Source of the DNA: JAAYUD01 sp036846645
Lineage (GTDB): Bacteria; Bacteroidota; Bacteroidia; Bacteroidales; Bacteroidaceae
DNA: 35,412 bases
Direction of reading: 5' to 3'
NCBI GenBank assembly: GCA_036846645.1
Contig: DAIUBN010000009.1
Location: 1 to 35,412, forward strand
The notes under the pieces: generated by a model
Told to the model about the DNA's origin: nothing
What the model saw: the letters and a program-made list of their open reading frames with translations, nothing else
The model's database searches: none
Translations under genes and position numbers: made by a program
Shown: one piece after another, positions 1-7,454 of the stretch
Layout of the letters: each line of letters opens with the position of its first letter
Numbering within the stretch: position 1 is the first letter of the stretch

Positions 1-540
1 ATATATCTTAATTCATTACATCCTATTTGTTCTAGAAAGTTTATAGAAACCTCCTCTATCTCCCCCCTCAAAAAAAGAAAAACAACTTAAAAGATATTGT
101 AAACGCGATTCAAAAAAACACGTTTTTTTGAAAGTTCAAATTTCCATTTAAATTATAACCTAAAAAATGACGATTCCGAATTATTAAATTATTACTTTAT
201 AATTTATATATCTTTCTTTTTAATGTAAATAATCAGTATTTACTAAATTTATAAAAATTAATAAGAATGAGAAAAATGGCATATTTTAGCAAGTTTGAAA
301 AAACAGATTCTTTTTTCACTCTCTTTGAAGCACTTCATTATTGATTAAATTATGTAAAGATAGTTTATCTCAACTTCCAGCTTTTAAGTTCATGCAACAA
401 ATTCCAGCGATTAGCAGATTATAAATATCCGACAATCGTCCTAGCATAAGATTTTGCCTACACATCCAATCTTTGTCAAGTACGACAAACGATAAATGTT
501 TCCCCCACACAGAAAGAGTGACTAACAAAAATAAATTATA
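1..540. other. AT-rich intergenic region, no gene seen
   Basis: I find no credible coding region or recognisable RNA gene in this stretch. It is very AT-rich up to about 350 and more mixed after that. Its one clear structure is the palindrome at 109-132, listed separately. The right edge runs into the promoter of the btuFCD unit. The left part may hold the 3' flank of a gene outside the window, but no stop codon context supports that. Confidence 0.6.
109..132. repeat. Perfect 11-bp inverted repeat, terminator-like or operator
   Basis: TTCAAAAAAAC (109-119) is mirrored exactly by GTTTTTTTGAA (122-132) with a two-base centre. As RNA it would give a stem of about 10 bp closed by a 4-nt loop, but made mostly of A-U pairs. 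The U-rich arm resembles a bidirectional terminator, though no flanking gene is visible to terminate. It could also be a protein-binding site. The structure is certain; the role is not. Confidence 0.4.
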
Positions 541-541
541 T

Positions 542-573
542 TTTGCAAATTCATACCAATTGTATTATCTTTG
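542..573 (+). promoter_or_regulatory. Bacteroidota-type promoter for the btuFCD unit
   Basis: TTTG at 542-545 (-33 element) is followed after exactly 20 bases by TATCTTTG at 566-573 (-7 element, consensus TAnnTTTG). Transcription would start near 580, just ahead of the cobalamin riboswitch. This is the best-formed plus-strand promoter in the window. Confidence 0.7.
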
Positions 574-599
574 CTTCGATTTAGAAACCGTCCTTCACA

Positions 600-757
600 A
601 TAAGGACAGGTGCAAGGGAATTTGGTGAAAGTCCAAAACTGTTCCTGCAGCTGTAATCCTCAATATTCAAGGGTTGAAAGTTCTGAACGCCACTGCTTTT
701 ACAATTTAAAAGCGGGAAGGTTTTCAACCCGAGGAAAGTCAGAAGACCTGCTAAGTC
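600..757 (+). promoter_or_regulatory. Cobalamin riboswitch upstream of btuF
   Basis: The adenosylcobalamin aptamer signatures are present in order. An AAGGGAA...GGTGAAA...CC core lies at about 614-634, a CTGTTCCTGCAGCTGTAA element at 639-656, and the B12 box AAGTCAGAAGACCTGCT at 736-752. CAGGT (607-611) can pair with ACCTG (746-750) to close P1. Downstream, GTATAAA (758-764) can pair with TTTATAC (774-780), and a T-run follows at 804-809. These could form the expression platform, but I cannot tell transcriptional from translational control. High B12 is expected to switch off the importer genes. Confidence 0.9.
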
Positions 758-846
758 GTATAAAATAAAGTACTTTATACTTCCAGGAAAAGGAGTGAAG
801 TCGTTTTTTGAAGTCCAACCTTCAAGAAAAACAAAACAAAACATTT

Positions 847-1986
847 ATGAAAAAGGTATTATTTACTCTTTCATTGATAGGTTGTATCCTATTAGTGAGT
901 TGCCGTCCCAAAGGGAACCAAAGTACTACAGCAGACGATAACACTATTGACACCTGCAAAATAGTAGTCAAGTATGCCAAAGGCTTTAAAATTACCTACA
1001 AAGAGAACTGCAAACTGCTAGAAATTCAAGATCCACAAAAAGACAGTTCAAAAATTTATCGTTATGCTCTTGTTCCAAGAGGACAAAAGCCTAAGGACTT
1101 ACCCGCCGACTATGCCATTATCGAAACTCCTATACACCGGGTTATTTGTATGACTTCACTGCAACTTTCAAATTTCATCAAGCTAAACGCCCTCAATGAA
1201 GTTGTAGGTATTACCAGTACACGTCACCTCTTTAATAAGGAGATGAAAGAAAGAATTAAATCGGGAAAAACTATCAAGATAGGAATGGAAGGAAATTTTA
1301 ATGATGAATTAATACTCAGTGCCAATCCTGAACTGATATTCATTTCTCCTTTCAAACGTGGAGGTTACGACAATATGAGGGAGACAAATATACCGTTGGT
1401 TCCCCATTTAGGATACAAAGAGATGTCTCCCCTCGGTCAAGCCGAATGGATTAAATTTATCGCCCTATTCATTAATAAAGAGCAAGAAGCCAATCGAATG
1501 TTCAGTCAGATAGAGAAGAATTATATCGAAGCGAAGAAACTAGCGGCCAATGTAAAGAGACGTCCTATAGTTTTCAGTGGTGAGATTCGCGGAGGCAACT
1601 GGTATACAGTAGGTGGAAAAAGCTTCTTAGCACAACTGTTCCGTGATGCTGGTGCGGACTTCTTCTTAAAAGATGACCAGCATTCCGGTGGAATGAATCT
1701 TGATTTTGAAACCGTATATGCACAAGCAGACAAATGCGATTTCTGGCGTATCGTGAACAGTTACGAAGGCCAGTTCAGCTACGATGCCCTCAAAAAAACA
1801 GATCCGCGCTATGCCGATTTCAGAGCATTCAAAGAAAAAGGAGTTGTATATTGCAATATGAAACAACGCCCTTTCTATGAATCCATGCCAGTAGAACCAG
1901 ACGTAGTATTGAAGGACTTTATAAAAGCTTTCCATCCCGAACTGTTGCCCAGCTACAAAGCAGTTTACTACGAACGATTGAAATAA
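847..1986 (+). CDS. btuF: BtuF-like cobalamin-binding lipoprotein of an ABC importer
   Basis: This is a 379-residue substrate-binding protein of the periplasmic iron/B12-binding family (PF01497 type). I chose the ATG at 847 over an in-frame upstream TTG at 808, because it places a type II signal peptide at the very N-terminus with lipobox LVSC and lipidated Cys19. The body shows the two-lobe pattern, starting around residues 85-100 with the segment IIETPIHRVICMTSLQLSNF. It would sit as a lipoprotein facing the periplasm, taking corrinoid from an outer-membrane BtuB. It lies directly behind a cobalamin riboswitch and 12 nt ahead of the permease gene, so B12 is a better-supported substrate than a ferric siderophore, but this rests on context. 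Confidence 0.85.
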   Translation: MKKVLFTLSLIGCILLVSCRPKGNQSTTADDNTIDTCKIVVKYAKGFKITYKENCKLLEIQDPQKDSSKIYRYALVPRGQKPKDLPADYAIIETPIHRVICMTSLQLSNFIKLNALNEVVGITSTRHLFNKEMKERIKSGKTIKIGMEGNFNDELILSANPELIFISPFKRGGYDNMRETNIPLVPHLGYKEMSPLGQAEWIKFIALFINKEQEANRMFSQIEKNYIEAKKLAANVKRRPIVFSGEIRGGNWYTVGGKSFLAQLFRDAGADFFLKDDQHSGGMNLDFETVYAQADKCDFWRIVNSYEGQFSYDALKKTDPRYADFRAFKEKGVVYCNMKQRPFYESMPVEPDVVLKDFIKAFHPELLPSYKAVYYERLK

Positions 1987-1998
1987 GAAGAGTATAAG

Positions 1999-3036
1999 AT
2001 GCGACGCCCCGTTTTACCACTAATGCTACTTATGGCATTACTCATCATCGTCTTCTTCATGCTCAATCTATTGTTAGGAACTGTTCATATACCTCTCAAA
2101 TCGGTTGTTGCCATTCTATGTGGAAGCACCGACGAATCTGTTATCTGGCAAAATATTGTGCTTAAGTCTAGAGTGCCTCAAGCTTTGACAGCATTAGTGG
2201 CTGGTGCAGGACTATCTGTGAGCGGACTTCAGATGCAAACAGTATTTCACAACCCATTGGCTGGTCCTTCTGTATTAGGTATCAGTTCGGGAGCCAGTCT
2301 CGGGGTAGCTTTTATCATATTGCTATCCGGTTCACTTGGCGGAGTAGCATTGAGCAAAATGGGATACATGGGCGAAGCCGCACTATCTGTAGCCGCTATA
2401 ATCGGTGCCTTATCTGTGATGCTACTTATCGTTTTCGTATCTCAGAAAGTAAAAGGTAACGTCACGTTGCTGATAATAGGTGTGATGATAGGATATGTAG
2501 CCAACGCAATTATCGGAGTATTAAAATACTTCAGTGTCGAAGAAGATATTAGAGCATACGTTGTGTGGGGGCTTGGCAGTTTCGCCAGAGTATCGGGAGA
2601 TCAGATGATGCTATTTGTGTGTCTGATGGTATTCGTTACTCCCCTATCCTTTCTGCTCATCAAAACTATGAATTTATTATTACTCGGCGAAGGATATGCA
2701 CGCAATCTAGGACTTAATATCAAAAGAGCACGTTTCTGGGTGATCTCCTCATCTAGTGTAATGATTGCAATTGTTACAGCCTATTGTGGACCGATTATGT
2801 TTATCGGATTAGCTGTACCCCATCTTTGCCGAGCTATCTTCCGCTCTTCGGACCATAGAGTATTGATGCCTGCTACCCTACTCACTGGCGCCGCACTTGC
2901 ATTGGTATGCAATATCATAGCCCGACTACCTGGATTCGAAGGAGCATTACCTATCAACTCTGTCACTTCATTGGTTGGTGCTCCCATCGTAGCTTCTGTA
3001 CTATTTAGAAAACGTAAAAATGAAATAGCAGAATGA
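1999..3036 (+). CDS. btuC: FecCD/BtuC-family ABC permease for cobalamin
   Basis: A 345-residue polytopic membrane protein of the FecCD/BtuC family (about 10 helices expected). Family hallmarks include SRVPQALTALVAGAGLSVSG near residues 58-77, the GPSVLGISSGASLG stretch near 90-103, and the CGPIMFIGLAVPHLCR segment near 260-275 that contacts the ATPase. It forms the inner-membrane channel with the downstream ATPase and receives substrate from the upstream lipoprotein. The stop codon overlaps the start of the ATPase gene by 4 nt, implying translational coupling. Length is normal for the family. Confidence 0.9.
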   Translation: MRRPVLPLMLLMALLIIVFFMLNLLLGTVHIPLKSVVAILCGSTDESVIWQNIVLKSRVPQALTALVAGAGLSVSGLQMQTVFHNPLAGPSVLGISSGASLGVAFIILLSGSLGGVALSKMGYMGEAALSVAAIIGALSVMLLIVFVSQKVKGNVTLLIIGVMIGYVANAIIGVLKYFSVEEDIRAYVVWGLGSFARVSGDQMMLFVCLMVFVTPLSFLLIKTMNLLLLGEGYARNLGLNIKRARFWVISSSSVMIAIVTAYCGPIMFIGLAVPHLCRAIFRSSDHRVLMPATLLTGAALALVCNIIARLPGFEGALPINSVTSLVGAPIVASVLFRKRKNEIAE

Positions 3037-4061
3037 TGAGAACGAAGACCATCGAAATAAAAGACCTCTCTATAGGCTATTCTAGTAAGAGCCACAAGAA
3101 AGTAATCGCCTCGAATATCACAGCGGATATTTATAGCAGTGAACTTACCTGTCTGCTAGGTGTCAATGGAGTAGGCAAATCTACATTATTAAAGACGTTA
3201 TCTGCTTTTCTACCTAAAATCGAGGGAACGATTAAAATACTCAAAAAGGATTTGGGCAACTATAACGACAAACAATTATCAACTGTTTTGAGCGTTGTAT
3301 TGACTGATAAATGCAATATCCGCAACATGTCTGTCGAAGAGCTCGTAGGTTTGGGAAGAAGCCCTTACACTGATTTTTGGGGAACAATCAGACATGATGA
3401 CAAAAAGATAGTGAAAAGAGCCATGCAAATGGTCAGAATAGATTCATTGGCCACGCGAATGGTGCAAACCCTTAGTGACGGCGAACGCCAAAAAGTTATG
3501 ATTGCAAAAGCACTTGCCCAATCTACTCCAATCATCTATCTAGATGAACCAACAGCATTCCTCGACTATCCCAGCAAGGTAGAAATCATGCAATTACTGC
3601 ACACGCTGAGCCGGCAAACAGGTAAAACAATCTTCATGTCGACCCATGATTTGGAACTTGCCCTCCAAATTGCTGACAAGATATGGCTCATGGATAAAAC
3701 CAACGGCATTAATATTGGTGTACCCGAAGATCTCTCTGTGAATGGAAGTCTAAGCCATTTTTTTGCTCGTAAGGGAATATCTTTCGATAAAGAGACAGGG
3801 CTATTCCGAATCGAAAACGAATGCCGCAAGAAAGTAAAACTGACAGGGCATGGACAAAGATATGCAATGATACGTAAAGCACTATTTCGAAATGATATAT
3901 TAGCAGGACGAGAAATAGAATCGGCCATCAATATAGAAACAGGCTGTTCGAAAGACGATTTAAGATTGATATTGCATATGCCAGAAAAAGATATTTCTCT
4001 ATCGAACATTGAAGAACTTCTAGTTGCCATCAAATATGGAGATTTATTAGAAGACATTTAA
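3033..4061 (+). CDS. btuD: BtuD-like ABC ATPase with C-terminal extension
   Basis: A 342-residue ATP-binding subunit. Walker A GVNGVGKST is at 43-51, signature LSDGERQ at 147-153, Walker B IIYLDEP at 167-173 and the H-loop histidine at 205. The ABC core ends near residue 255. The remaining roughly 85 residues are not part of a normal FecE/BtuD ATPase (usually about 250-270 residues). They contain a patterned helix/strand mix ending in LLEDI, which I do not recognise. Tandem ATGs at 3033 and 3036 both lie at the overlap with btuC, so the exact start is uncertain by one codon. With btuF and btuC it completes a riboswitch-controlled B12 importer. Confidence 0.87.
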   Translation: MMRTKTIEIKDLSIGYSSKSHKKVIASNITADIYSSELTCLLGVNGVGKSTLLKTLSAFLPKIEGTIKILKKDLGNYNDKQLSTVLSVVLTDKCNIRNMSVEELVGLGRSPYTDFWGTIRHDDKKIVKRAMQMVRIDSLATRMVQTLSDGERQKVMIAKALAQSTPIIYLDEPTAFLDYPSKVEIMQLLHTLSRQTGKTIFMSTHDLELALQIADKIWLMDKTNGINIGVPEDLSVNGSLSHFFARKGISFDKETGLFRIENECRKKVKLTGHGQRYAMIRKALFRNDILAGREIESAINIETGCSKDDLRLILHMPEKDISLSNIEELLVAIKYGDLLEDI

Positions 4062-4143
4062 TATTATTTCGCTTACTTTTAATTCGTAACCAAGCGTACG
4101 AAACAATAGAATATATAAACCATAGAAGAATATTCGATAAATA

Positions 4144-4174
4144 TAAGAAATTTGAGAAAAGTTTCTTACCTTTG
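4144..4174 (+). promoter_or_regulatory. Promoter -7 element with overlapping inverted repeat, btuB-cbiK unit
   Basis: TACCTTTG at 4167-4174 fits the TAnnTTTG -7 consensus and sits about 10 nt before the riboswitch. A -33 element at the usual 19-21 nt spacing is not evident. A perfect 7-bp inverted repeat, TAAGAAA (4144-4150) and TTTCTTA (4162-4168), overlaps the -7 element by two bases and could be an operator. Confidence 0.5.
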
Positions 4175-4179
4175 CAATC

Positions 4180-4375
4180 GGTAAAGGTGATGTAACGGTA
4201 TCTCTTATCGTTGCATAAAAGGGAATTCGGTTAGAATCCGAAACAGTGCCCGCTACTGTGATGCCCCCTAAAAGGATAGAGAAGAATCCACTAAAACAAT
4301 ACCACTGTTCGCGGCAATGCCGCAATGGGAAGGTGCTTTCTCTATCGGGGATAGTCAGGAAACCTGCCTCTGCCA
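4180..4375 (+). promoter_or_regulatory. Cobalamin riboswitch upstream of btuB-cbiK unit
   Basis: A second aptamer, closer to consensus than the first. Core AAGGGAATTCGGTTAGAATCC lies at about 4219-4239, followed by an ACAGTGCCCGCTACTGTGATG element at 4243-4263. The B12 box ATAGTCAGGAAACCTGCCT is at 4351-4369. AGGT (4185-4188) can pair with ACCT (4362-4365) in P1. Expected outcome is repression of the downstream receptor/chelatase operon when cobalamin is plentiful. Confidence 0.93.
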
Positions 4376-4389
4376 GCATAGTTAACATT

Positions 4390-4411
4390 GTCTTTTCGGG
4401 GCCAAAAAGAC
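4390..4411 (+). terminator. Possible riboswitch expression-platform hairpin
   Basis: GTCTTTT (4390-4396) pairs perfectly with AAAAGAC (4405-4411) around an 8-nt loop. TTATTATTAA follows, which is U-rich but not a clean U-run. The position, 15 nt after the aptamer and 33 nt before the btuB ATG, suits a regulatory hairpin. I cannot show whether it terminates transcription or masks the start. Confidence 0.35.
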
Positions 4412-4444
4412 TTATTATTAACATATAAATAACAAAACACATCT

Positions 4445-6523
4445 ATGAACAAAAGATGGTTGGCAGTTATCCTCGTCGGAGGATGCTTCTGCATTAGTGT
4501 ACATGCCCAACAACATGTTAAAGCCAAGAAAAACACGGAGATGAGTATTGAACTAAGTCCTGTTGTAGTTACCGGTACTGGTACACACCAACGACTAAAA
4601 GAAACTCCCGCTCCAGTTTCTGTTATTTCAGCTGCAGATATTAAAAAAGCTGGCATTGTCGATTTTCAACAAGCTATGACAATGTTTGTTCCTTCACTTT
4701 CTTTCTCTACCAACGCGATGGGTTCTTATCTAATGATGAACGGTCTGTCAAACAAGTATGTACTTATACTTGTTAATGGTAGAAAACTCATTGGTGATAT
4801 CGTGAACAATGTAGACTTATCACGCATCGACATGAGCAGGGTAAAACGTATCGAAGTGCTCAATGGCGCAAGCTCTTCTCTTTACGGTTCTGACGCTATC
4901 GCCGGTGTAGTTAATATTATAACAGACGAGCCACGCAACATCATGCGTTTATCATCCAAATCCCGCTATGAAACTTATGGTCAGTTCACCGAAATGATTA
5001 ATGCAGAAATTGCATCGAATAAAGTTGGTTCTTTTACCTCTTTCAAACATGATCAAAGTAACGGTTGGCAGAACAACGGCAATGGCTACAGTGCAGATAA
5101 AAAAGGAAACATCACAGAAGTGCCTACAGTACAACCTATGTCACTGGGATTCCATTCCAATCTAGTAAACCAGAAATTTACTTTCAATCCAACAGACAAA
5201 CTCTATTTGTATGCCAACGGTGGATACTATTGGAAATTAACCGATCGTCCTGTTACTCCACTTGGTACTTATGGCAGTTCGGACTATGATCTGCATTATG
5301 AAGCCTACAATTTCGGCGTAGGTGGACGATATTTATTGTCTCATCGCAATTCTATCAGTCTTGACTTGACAGACGATAATTATATGCAGAACTACAAATA
5401 TCTTCGAGACACAAAAAACGGAAATTATCATATAGGAGACTATCTGCGTGTCAAGACCCAACACTTCTACGATGGAGAATTAAAAGGAATATTTGGATTC
5501 ACCACTAATAGTACTACTGTTTTAGGAGTAGATTATCGTAAAGAAACACTCGACAAATCTAATGCCGGTGTTAAAGATAAATCGGCATATACAGCTTCTG
5601 TATATGCTCAGCACGAAGCTAAGTTTTTGAACCATTTTAATGCTATTGTTGGAGCACGTTACGACTATCACGAAGCAGCGAAAGGCAGATTCAGTCCCAA
5701 AGTTGCACTGATGTATAGTATTGGTGACTTCAACTTTAGAGGCACCTATTCTGCAGGATTCCGAGCTCCAGGTTTGGAAGAGCTCTATTATTTCATGAAT
5801 AAAGGAAAAACATTGAGTATTGGTAATGTCGACCTGAAGCCTGAACATAGCAATTACTATTCGTTCAATGTAGAATATACTTCGAAGTTCCTCTATTTAT
5901 CGGTAACAGGTTATATGAACTATGTGACTAATATGATATCTAGCTATATCTCTACTTTCAAGAGTATGGCAACTGCAGAGGTTGATGCATTAAAACAACG
6001 TGCCAAAGCAGAGGGTATGTCAGATAGTGAAATTAAGATGCTGAGCCAGGCCAAATACTATACAAATGCCGACAAGGGCACTATCAAAGGTATCGAGATT
6101 AATGCCACAGCCAATCTCGGTTCAGGTTTCTCTCTTTCTGGCAACTACTCTTATGCCTATGCCCGCAACAAGATTAACGATGAATGGAGTAACGTGACGC
6201 GCTCAGTTCGCAATAGCGGAACCGTATCGGGCAATTATATCCACAATTGGAAAGAGTATATTCTCAATGTAAATTTGAACGGACGTTTCCAAAGCCGCCG
6301 TTATCATCCGGGTGATGAATATGGTGACGCTCCAGGTTATGGATTGTGGAATTTCAATGTAAACAACACATTCAACGGCATCAAACATTTAGGTTTGGAA
6401 TTAGGTATGGGTATCGACAATTTGTTCAACAAATGCGATAATCGGCCAAACGGAGTCAACTATTCTACACTATCTCCAGGACGTACCGCCTATATCAGTT
6501 TGGCATTAAAATTCAATAAATAG
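4445..6523 (+). CDS. btuB: BtuB-like TonB-dependent outer-membrane corrinoid receptor
   Basis: A 692-residue TonB-dependent receptor. It starts with a Sec signal peptide of about 21 residues ending in SVHA. A TonB-box-like segment around SPVVVTGTGT and a plug domain (about 45-160) follow, with typical plug wording ASSSLYGSDAIAGVVNI. The 22-strand barrel fills the rest and contains the familiar FNFRGTYSAGFRAPGLEELY segment near residue 430-450. Its assignment to cobamides rests on the cobalamin riboswitch immediately upstream and the cobalt-related neighbours. It would pass B12 or cobinamide to the btuFCD importer encoded just upstream. It is only 2 nt from the next gene, so they are surely cotranscribed. 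The cognate substrate could be another tetrapyrrole. Confidence 0.82.
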   Translation: MNKRWLAVILVGGCFCISVHAQQHVKAKKNTEMSIELSPVVVTGTGTHQRLKETPAPVSVISAADIKKAGIVDFQQAMTMFVPSLSFSTNAMGSYLMMNGLSNKYVLILVNGRKLIGDIVNNVDLSRIDMSRVKRIEVLNGASSSLYGSDAIAGVVNIITDEPRNIMRLSSKSRYETYGQFTEMINAEIASNKVGSFTSFKHDQSNGWQNNGNGYSADKKGNITEVPTVQPMSLGFHSNLVNQKFTFNPTDKLYLYANGGYYWKLTDRPVTPLGTYGSSDYDLHYEAYNFGVGGRYLLSHRNSISLDLTDDNYMQNYKYLRDTKNGNYHIGDYLRVKTQHFYDGELKGIFGFTTNSTTVLGVDYRKETLDKSNAGVKDKSAYTASVYAQHEAKFLNHFNAIVGARYDYHEAAKGRFSPKVALMYSIGDFNFRGTYSAGFRAPGLEELYYFMNKGKTLSIGNVDLKPEHSNYYSFNVEYTSKFLYLSVTGYMNYVTNMISSYISTFKSMATAEVDALKQRAKAEGMSDSEIKMLSQAKYYTNADKGTIKGIEINATANLGSGFSLSGNYSYAYARNKINDEWSNVTRSVRNSGTVSGNYIHNWKEYILNVNLNGRFQSRRYHPGDEYGDAPGYGLWNFNVNNTFNGIKHLGLELGMGIDNLFNKCDNRPNGVNYSTLSPGRTAYISLALKFNK

Positions 6524-6525
6524 AA

Positions 6526-7446
6526 ATGATGAGAAAACTCCTTCTTCTCTTATTAATAATGTTTCCTTTCTTCTGCTATGCTCAGGAGAGAGGAAACTCT
6601 ATAAAAAGTACTATGACAAGCAATCATCAGCCTGATAAGAAGGTAGCCATCTTAATGGTTCACTTTGGTACAACATACGATGATACTAGAGCTGTCACTA
6701 TAGATGCAATCAATGCAAAAGTAAAACAATCTTTTCCTGAAATGGAGATTCGTGAAGCTTATACTTCGAGAATCATTATGAGAAGACTCAAGACAAGAGG
6801 AATCTTGAAACAGACTCCTTTCGAAGCACTACTAAAATTGCGTAGCGAAGGTTATACACACGTATTGGTGCAAAGTACTGATATTATCGACGGCAATGAA
6901 ATGGAATCGTTAAGACGTGACGTAGCGTCGGTAGCTTCTTTCTTCAATGATATCAGAGTGGGCTGTCCACTACTCTATTCTGTTGAAGATGATGAAGCAG
7001 TAGTCAAAATAATGACAGACCATGCCAAAGATATAAAAGGCGATATCGTATGGATAGGTCATGGCACCCACGGTCCGGCAACTGCAATCTACACCTTACT
7101 TGACTATATGCTGAAAGCAAATAAAAAAGACCGTTTTCATGTAAGCACCATTGAAGGCTACCCTACTTTCGATACAATGCTGGCACAACTGAAAGCCAGA
7201 AAAGCAAAAGTGGTGACACTCGTTCCTTTCATGTTTGTTGCCGGCAATCATGCCAACAATGATATATCGGTAGACTGGAAGCAAGCGCTCGAAAAAGCAG
7301 GTTTCAAAGTCAACGTAATGATGGAAGGACTGGGACAGATACCCGAAATACAAGATATGTTTATCGGGCATCTGAAATATATTATGAACAACAAGCCTTT
7401 GGACATTATGGAGAAGAAGGCTCAATATGCTAACGAAACGGAATAA
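6526..7446 (+). CDS. cbiK: Exported CbiK-type sirohydrochlorin cobaltochelatase
   Basis: A 306-residue class II chelatase of the CbiK family, which inserts Co2+ into sirohydrochlorin. The metal-site pattern is preserved: His179 in WIGHGTHG, Glu210 in IEGYP and His242 in GNHANNDI. VHFGTTYDDTR at 45-55 is the usual N-terminal family signature. Unusually, the protein begins with a clear signal peptide (positively charged MMRK, Leu-rich core, FFCYAQ cleavage area near residue 20), so it should act in the periplasm. A periplasmic CbiK is known from Desulfovibrio. The canonical pathway needs the reaction in the cytoplasm, so this copy may serve metal or tetrapyrrole handling linked to the flanking receptors. 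No cytoplasmic CbiK is in the window. Confidence 0.88.
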   Translation: MMRKLLLLLLIMFPFFCYAQERGNSIKSTMTSNHQPDKKVAILMVHFGTTYDDTRAVTIDAINAKVKQSFPEMEIREAYTSRIIMRRLKTRGILKQTPFEALLKLRSEGYTHVLVQSTDIIDGNEMESLRRDVASVASFFNDIRVGCPLLYSVEDDEAVVKIMTDHAKDIKGDIVWIGHGTHGPATAIYTLLDYMLKANKKDRFHVSTIEGYPTFDTMLAQLKARKAKVVTLVPFMFVAGNHANNDISVDWKQALEKAGFKVNVMMEGLGQIPEIQDMFIGHLKYIMNNKPLDIMEKKAQYANETE

Positions 7447-7454
7447 ATAACAAT

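Noticed and set aside
779..809. Intrinsic terminator in the first riboswitch (ACTTC/GAAGT stem plus T-run)
   Set aside because: The stem is only 5 bp with a 13-nt loop, so I mention it as a possible platform but do not list it as a terminator.
808..846. Upstream TTG start extending BtuF by 13 residues
   Set aside because: It would place a charged stretch ahead of the lipoprotein signal peptide; the ATG at 847 gives a standard N-terminus with lipobox LVSC.
4083..4102. Hairpin TTCGTA-N8-TACGAA after btuD as terminator
   Set aside because: Only a 6-bp stem with no U-run after it on the plus strand; insufficient to call.
4246..4428. Small open frame on the plus strand inside the second riboswitch
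   Set aside because: It coincides with the aptamer and its hairpins, and its protein has no recognisable features.
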